From: Pyrus communis | Lineage: Eukaryota; Streptophyta; Magnoliopsida; Rosales; Rosaceae | Direction of reading: 5' to 3' | DNA: 64,000 nucleotides | Assembly (NCBI RefSeq): GCF_963583255.1 | Contig: NC_084807.1 | Location: forward strand, 17,698,572-17,762,571 | Shown here: piece by piece, positions 58,554 to 64,000 of the stretch | Numbering within the stretch: position 1 is the first letter of the stretch | Layout: each line of letters opens with the position of its first letter | The notes under the pieces: generated by a model | Told to the model about the DNA's origin: nothing | Database searches by the model: none | What the model saw: only the letters and a program-made list of their open reading frames with translations | Position numbers and translations under genes: made by a program

Positions 58554-60342
58554 AGGGAAATACCCAGAAATAAGACAATTTCATAATCTTGGGACAAAAA
58601 TAGGACATTTTGAATATGCACACAACATGCACACGCCATGCACAAACAATCGAACATAAATAGGATTTTTCCTACACCTTGAAATGACTTAATTACCCTT
58701 GTATATAAATGAGTTATTTCTTCCCATTTTCTGATTTCTCTCTTTACTCTCTCTCCCTCCCTTTCTCTTCTCTCACTTTCTCCCTCACACACTCTTTCCC
58801 CTTCTCACTGTGCACACACGGTGCACAGTCATCCCGATCAACACTGTCCAAATGGAAGCCACCATCAATTTCATTTCGTCCTCACAAGTCCAAAACACCT
58901 AGCCTTGTCACGAATCTCATCCCCAATCGTCGGGATCGAAACTCAAGCAAGCTGCGAGTTTTTTGGCCATTTTCTAGCAACACAGCAAACAACCGAGGCT
59001 CGAGACCACCACCACTAGACTCGCGTCAAGGGTGGGAACAAAGCCTAGTGATTAAATGCTGGTTTTTTGTTGGATGAATTTTTCAGGATTTGCTCACTGT
59101 ATGTACACAACATGCATATGATATGCTCACAAATTAAGCCAACCCAAAAACTTAGAAGTTAAATTAGGGTTTGTGTTTCATGTTGGGGCCTATGGGTTGT
59201 GGAATAAATTTCAAGTTTTGACGTGCTACAAGACTAGGAAGGAACAATTTCTGGTTCAAGTGTCCAATTGCAGAAATTTGTGAAAATGTTTCCACAATGT
59301 GCATGTAGTGTGCAAGGCTACATATTAATATGAAAAGTGAGAATGTTCACTAGTTATGATGCATGTATGTTGTGGCCCGAAATTTAGTGAGTATGACTAC
59401 AACCTAGTTGGCCTCACCGAAAAAAAAATTAAGAAAAAGATTAGAGAACATTAAGGATCATGCGTGTTCATGAAATAACAACAACGAGTATCATGTTTTC
59501 CACTTGCACGGTTAAGCGGTGATTGATATATGTAAAAAGACATTTCAAACTGCCATTGTAATCTTATATACGTAACAATTTTAATTGTATCCACTATACC
59601 AATAGGTTGCCGTTAAAGTTTCTTATTAATGTGAAAAACAGCTCGTTGCTCGATCTCGAGTTCTGTGCATATCATATGCATGTGGTGTGCATTTAGTGTA
59701 TATGGTGGTGACGTCATAGGTGATGATGTTATTTTTTTATTTCAAAAAGAGGGTTGTGAGCTCTGGATTTTTGGGTTGGCTCAGATCTGTGAGTATATCA
59801 TGTGCATATTGTGTACATACAGTGAGCAAATCTTAAAAAATTCATCCAACAAAACACCAGCATTTAATGATTGGGTTTTGTTCCCACCCTCAATGCAAGT
59901 CTAGGGGTGGTGGTCTCAAGCCTCGGTTGTTTGCCGTGTTGCCGAAAAATGGCTGGAAAACTCGCCACATGCTTGAGTTTCGATCACAACGATCGGGGAT
60001 GAGATTCATGACAAGGCTAGGTGTTTTGGACTCATGAGGACGAGATGAAATTGGTGGTGGCTTCGATTTGGACGGTGTTGGTCGGGATGAGAGTGCACCG
60101 TGTGTGAACAGTGAGAAGGGGAGAGAGAGTGCGTGAGGAAGAAAGTGAGAAGAAAGAGAGGAAGGGAGACAAAGAGTAGAGAGAGAGAGAGATCAGAAAA
60201 TGGGAGGACATAACCCATTTACAAGTGGGTATTTTAGTAATTTAAGTTTTATGCATGGTGTACATAGCTTATGCATTATCGGTTTGTCCTATTTTTGTCC
60301 AAATATTAAGAAATTGTCCAATTTTGAAGTATTTCCCAAAAA
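58554..60342. mobile_element. Foldback (MULE-like) element with inverted repeats of about 560 bp
   Basis: The left arm (58554-59135) and right arm (about 59780-60342) are inverted copies. Examples are GGGAAATAC at the edges, CACCTAGCCTTGTCACGAAT (58897-58916) against its complement near 60010, and the GGATGAATTTTT...GCTCACTGTATGTACA stretch against 59810-59860. The arms carry CT-rich and AG-rich runs that face each other. The central 640 bp has no ORF of note. The edges sit in A-runs, so a target duplication cannot be fixed. The terminal sequence matches the F-box-carrying element at 14478-16556. Confidence 0.75.
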
Positions 60343-60344
60343 AA

Positions 60345-62160
60345 AAAAAACAACCTGTCTCTTAATGATGCTATCTGGCATTTGCAAAATCCCTCTTGCA
60401 TACATTTGAATGATTATAAAGTACATTTCTAAATCTCAAATCTAAAATTTTTGTAGTGTATCTCTTGGCCTAAATTTTTGAGGCATTGATAGTTATCAAC
60501 AAACCTAAAGGATTCGGAACCATGATCAGAATAATACGGAGTGGTACAGTTCGAGCAAAATATGTATGTCTTCGGAAACTTTGCTAAAAACATATTTTGA
60601 AAACTTTGGCCATTTTTTTTAAATTTTAATATTTATTTAATTAAAATATTATTTATTGAATAATATGTTGAAAATACGTAAATTTTATATGTATTATTAA
60701 AAATAGATGAAAATAATGTGCTTTAAACATAAAAACTATGTACGTGTATATTGCATTTATTATGCGTTGGAGTTGTAAATAACATACAATTTAAAGAATA
60801 TTAATAGGTGTAAGGAAAACGATAGTTAAAAATAAAAATAAAAAATATGTACATAATCGTACATGTGCAATACACAAATTTATTAACTATGCCCAAAACT
60901 TGAATTCTGGCTTGGCTTTCAACTTTAGCATTTGGAAATCTCTCACTCAAACGTATATAGTCAGAAAAAAAAGAAAAAAAATTAATCATCACAAGTACAA
61001 TGGAAGTCCGCATGATTATCATTATCATTACCACTGTCACGTAGAATTTGAAGCATATGTGCCAGATGACTTGGCAACATCAACTGTGTTTTGCTGCAAA
61101 CTGAAGCATGCATATTTTGCATGTAAGTGATGCGACCAACGTGGTTAGGTAATGCCTTATCACAGAAATTAAGGATAAATTATAGTCAATTTGTCCATTA
61201 TTCCGAATTTATTAAAAATTAAAAGATTTTGATAAGTATATATACCTAACATTCAACAAATTGCGGTCTTGCAGATTATTAGGGATCCAAGCTGGAGGTG
61301 CCAACAACACAAGACTTGTTATTTTTTAAAGTCATCCCCTTGGCTAATTCAACCACGAGAGAATCACGCCTTTTTAATGGAGAAATTGTTTTAGGAGAAG
61401 AAAAGTAACCGAAACTACATTGAATAAGATATATATGTCCAAAAAAAAAAGCTCTTTGACTAAATGAAGCGATGTCGTGCAATAAAACCCTTTTTCAAAT
61501 TTTTATCTTTGTACAAATTTGGGATATGTTGAGAGTAGAATTTTATACAAGGAGAAGAAACATTACAATAGTAAATGACCTGACTCGATTTGGGAAAGCG
61601 TTGGATTAATTCTCAAATTCATGCAAATTCATGAGAGGTTTAGGGAATGATAGAAGTTAGGCTATAAGGGATTTTTATATTTTTAACATGTTGTTATCTT
61701 TCAATTTGGTTAATGATAAGAAACGTTTATCTTCTAGGTCACCTTTTAAGATCATTTTAGAGAAGAAAAAATAAACAAACAAAATAGAAATTAAGTGGAA
61801 AACTCAACAAACTGTTGTGAACAACTATACTTGTGTGCCAAAGTCTGCAACGTTCCTCTAAGTTAAATTAAACGTAAAGACTATAGAGGTATGAGTTTCT
61901 TTAGTTTCATTAATAAATCATGCATCCTTATATCAATTGTAACAGCTCTCTACTCTCACCGTTTTATTTCAACGAACAAAGAAATATCTGAAGAGTTAAG
62001 CTTTTAACCAGAGCTTTGATTATGTGGAAAAGAAATTTGTTTGTTTTGGACGTTGATGTATGGATAAATATTGCTTTTCCAACACAAAAGTTATAGATGG
62101 GGACTTTGGGGGGAATATTCCTTGGTAGCTTTCTTCCTCCGATGATGCATGTATAATTAA
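60345..62160. other. Intergenic, no gene seen
   Basis: AT-rich; short frames only. A trinucleotide-like ATTATCATTATCATTACC lies at 61015-61033. Confidence 0.5.
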
Positions 62161-62162
62161 AA

Positions 62163-62330
62163 ATGAAACTTTAACGAAAAACTTCTGATACTATTTACTT
62201 CAACGAAAAATTACATTTTAACATTAAAAAATCAATCATGATACTATTTATTTTAATCTTTAGTTTGTCCTTTTCGTTAAACTCAAAGTTTTCAAACCTT
62301 TTTCATTAGTTTTCCTATTATTAAATGCAT
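62163..62330. repeat. Short interspersed repeat (MITE-like)
   Basis: It opens AATGAAACTTTAACGAAAAA and closes TCAAAGTTTTCAAACC..TTTTCATTAGTTTTCC. This pattern (ACTTTAACGAAAA ... GATACTATTTA ... CGTTAAACTCAAAGTTTTC) is one I recall as highly repeated in apple and pear sequences. The ends are weakly inverted. Confidence 0.55.
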
Positions 62331-64000
62331 GACTATGAGTTCCCAAAGAATAGAGACCACATAATCCACGCGCAGTGGATAATTTGTAAGGCACATTTTG
62401 TTCCTATGTTGTTGACTGCTAGCAGCGTTTAGATTCTTCATGACAAAAATAAATTGGCCCCTTAACGAAATACATAACTTGGCATAATCCCACTCTAATA
62501 TTTCTTATATGTCATAATCCCATCAAAAAATATTTTATTGAGAGAGAGAGAGAGAGAGAGCTCGTTATGTTTGACCTTCTCTGTGTTGGAAAATATTCAT
62601 ACGCTTGAGAGGAAAATGTGTTTTGCTTTCAAATATTTATAAAGCTTAATTATATATGCTGGTGGTACACATCCTTGTTGATCTTTAAAATTTAAAAAAA
62701 AAAAAAAAATCCAATATCTTCGTAATGGTATTGTTGAAACTTGAAATATCGATGTGTATTATGTATTAATACTGTTTTTAATTTCTTTTTTTTAACAAAT
62801 AAAGTAGGATTCAATTTAAAACCCCTTTTTTTTTTAAAAAAAAAGAAAAAAGAAAAGCAATAAGCAATACCTGGTTTAGTCGGGTGACTTCACCTTCTGC
62901 ACCCAAACTTGAGATTAATGAATTTAACATCGTTATCTGTTAAAAAATAGTATAAGATGAAGAGCTGGTTGAAAATTAACAATTTTTTTTAGTGTAATTT
63001 AGGTATATATGGAGTTTATCTTCAAAGACTTCGAATCAACTTGAGCATAAATCATAATATTAGGTTATTACTCATGTATGGTGAAACCAACTATTTGATC
63101 CACAATTTTCAACAAAAAGATATGAAAATAGCACTTTCAACCTTTCATTAATTTAAATAGAATTTAACCATAAAAATTTTTACAACACATTTTTTAATAA
63201 AATATTGTCATCTAGTCAAACTCCACAAGCACTTTGTACTTATCTACTAGTTGTACATAAAGAAAATGTGAAGGAATATTTGGTTTAAGTCTATCAACGG
63301 GGGCCTGCAGAAAGATCGCAAAAATCTTTCTAATGGTGAGCACAAAGCATTGCAACGTTACCACTTCTCTAGAAAATTCCAATATGAGCACATTATCCAC
63401 AAGAAAATAATAACAATGTCTGATTGTATATTAATTATTATCGTGTGAGCAATATTTGCAAGTATTAAAATGACACAACACAATTAACTACCATAAAAAT
63501 AGTTTATTAGCCTTAACATACATCACCTATATGGATTATGGAGGCATCTGGATTTGATAATCGAAAATTAGGCATCTGCAGACTGCATCTTAATAATTAA
63601 AATGCGTTTAGAAAAGGTTGATCTCTTATTATATTAATTTCATGAAAGTGACAATCATGCATACCACAAGCTTCACGTTCTAAAGTTGATCATTTTGCTA
63701 GTGTGATTCCTTGAAAGTTGAAACTCATCCATACGGACTTTGCTAGACATTGCCCAACTTTGATTAAATTTTAAGGTGGGCTGAAACCTGAACAATTTTT
63801 AAGCTAAGTTTTTGGGCTTCCATTTGATCTTTGGGTGAGCTTGTAATTAACTTTCAATCTACGTAGAGAGAGAAAAAAAAATCCATGAGAATCATATGAC
63901 TATAGGTTAAATCTAAACATTGTAAATAGTAGTGACAGATTCAAGAATTTTGCTTGCGGGAGACAAGATGAAGAATGCATGCCACTTGTTTCTTGTTTCC
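62331..64000. other. Intergenic, no gene seen
   Basis: A GA microsatellite occupies 62540-62560. Poly-A/T tracts lie near 62695 and 62828. No coding region or RNA gene was recognised. Confidence 0.5.

Noticed and set aside
61015..61130. Short plus-strand frame with His/Tyr repeats (60900-61130)
   Set aside because: Driven by an ATTATC simple repeat; no start context or homologue.

Overview
The window is nuclear DNA of a flowering plant. It has low-GC intergenic sequence, GT-AG introns, TATA boxes and deep nests of plant transposons. Several repeats look like ones I remember as abundant in apple and pear: a PIF/Harbinger end at about 8230-8250, the short repeat at 62163-62330, and two 'AGAGCAG...TGCTCT' elements. 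I therefore infer Rosaceae, probably Maleae. That is pattern memory, not a database result.

Only three genes look intact. Two encode secreted kiwellin/ripening-related proteins (minus strand 12973-13536; plus strand 49598-50170). The third encodes a 1008-residue MCTP membrane-tethering protein with four C2 domains (minus strand 51651-54677) and a roughly 1.5 kb intron in its 5' UTR.

Layout. 1-4300: end of a small repeat, then a decayed Ty1/Copia element. 4400-8250: a dead PIF/Harbinger transposon with both of its usual genes, ending inside the Copia 5' LTR. 8280-10450: a tandemly duplicated 0.5 kb segment; the Copia element and a small transposon interrupt its first copy. 11040-12060: AT-rich repeat. 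12970-19600: kiwellin locus 1, with one intact gene, three relics and a Pack-MULE-like element carrying a broken F-box gene. 20040-20620: RNase H relic of a non-LTR element. 22024-26385: decayed LTR element with a TAGTA target duplication. 26390-51190: kiwellin locus 2, a tandem array of three units. Unit 1 has lost its coding sequence, unit 2 is intact, and unit 3 keeps only the 5' part. Two nests of transposons split it: a foldback element holding a solo LTR (30061-33522), and a three-level nest (33938-48338) in which a solo LTR holds a second LTR, which holds a young Athila-like Ty3/Gypsy element (36196-46824). 51650-56420: MCTP gene. 56510-57623: transposon next to its promoter. 58554-60342: long-palindrome element related to the Pack-MULE. 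60345-64000: no recognisable gene.

The genes do not form a pathway. The main biology is birth and death of a kiwellin cluster (kiwellins are apoplastic defence proteins; one maize member binds a fungal chorismate mutase) amid heavy nested transposition. I saw no CRISPR array and no tRNA or rRNA gene. I found no convincing new system. The best leads are the kiwellin array history, the odd cysteine in one kiwellin, the F-box capture, and covarying short hairpins in two repeat families.
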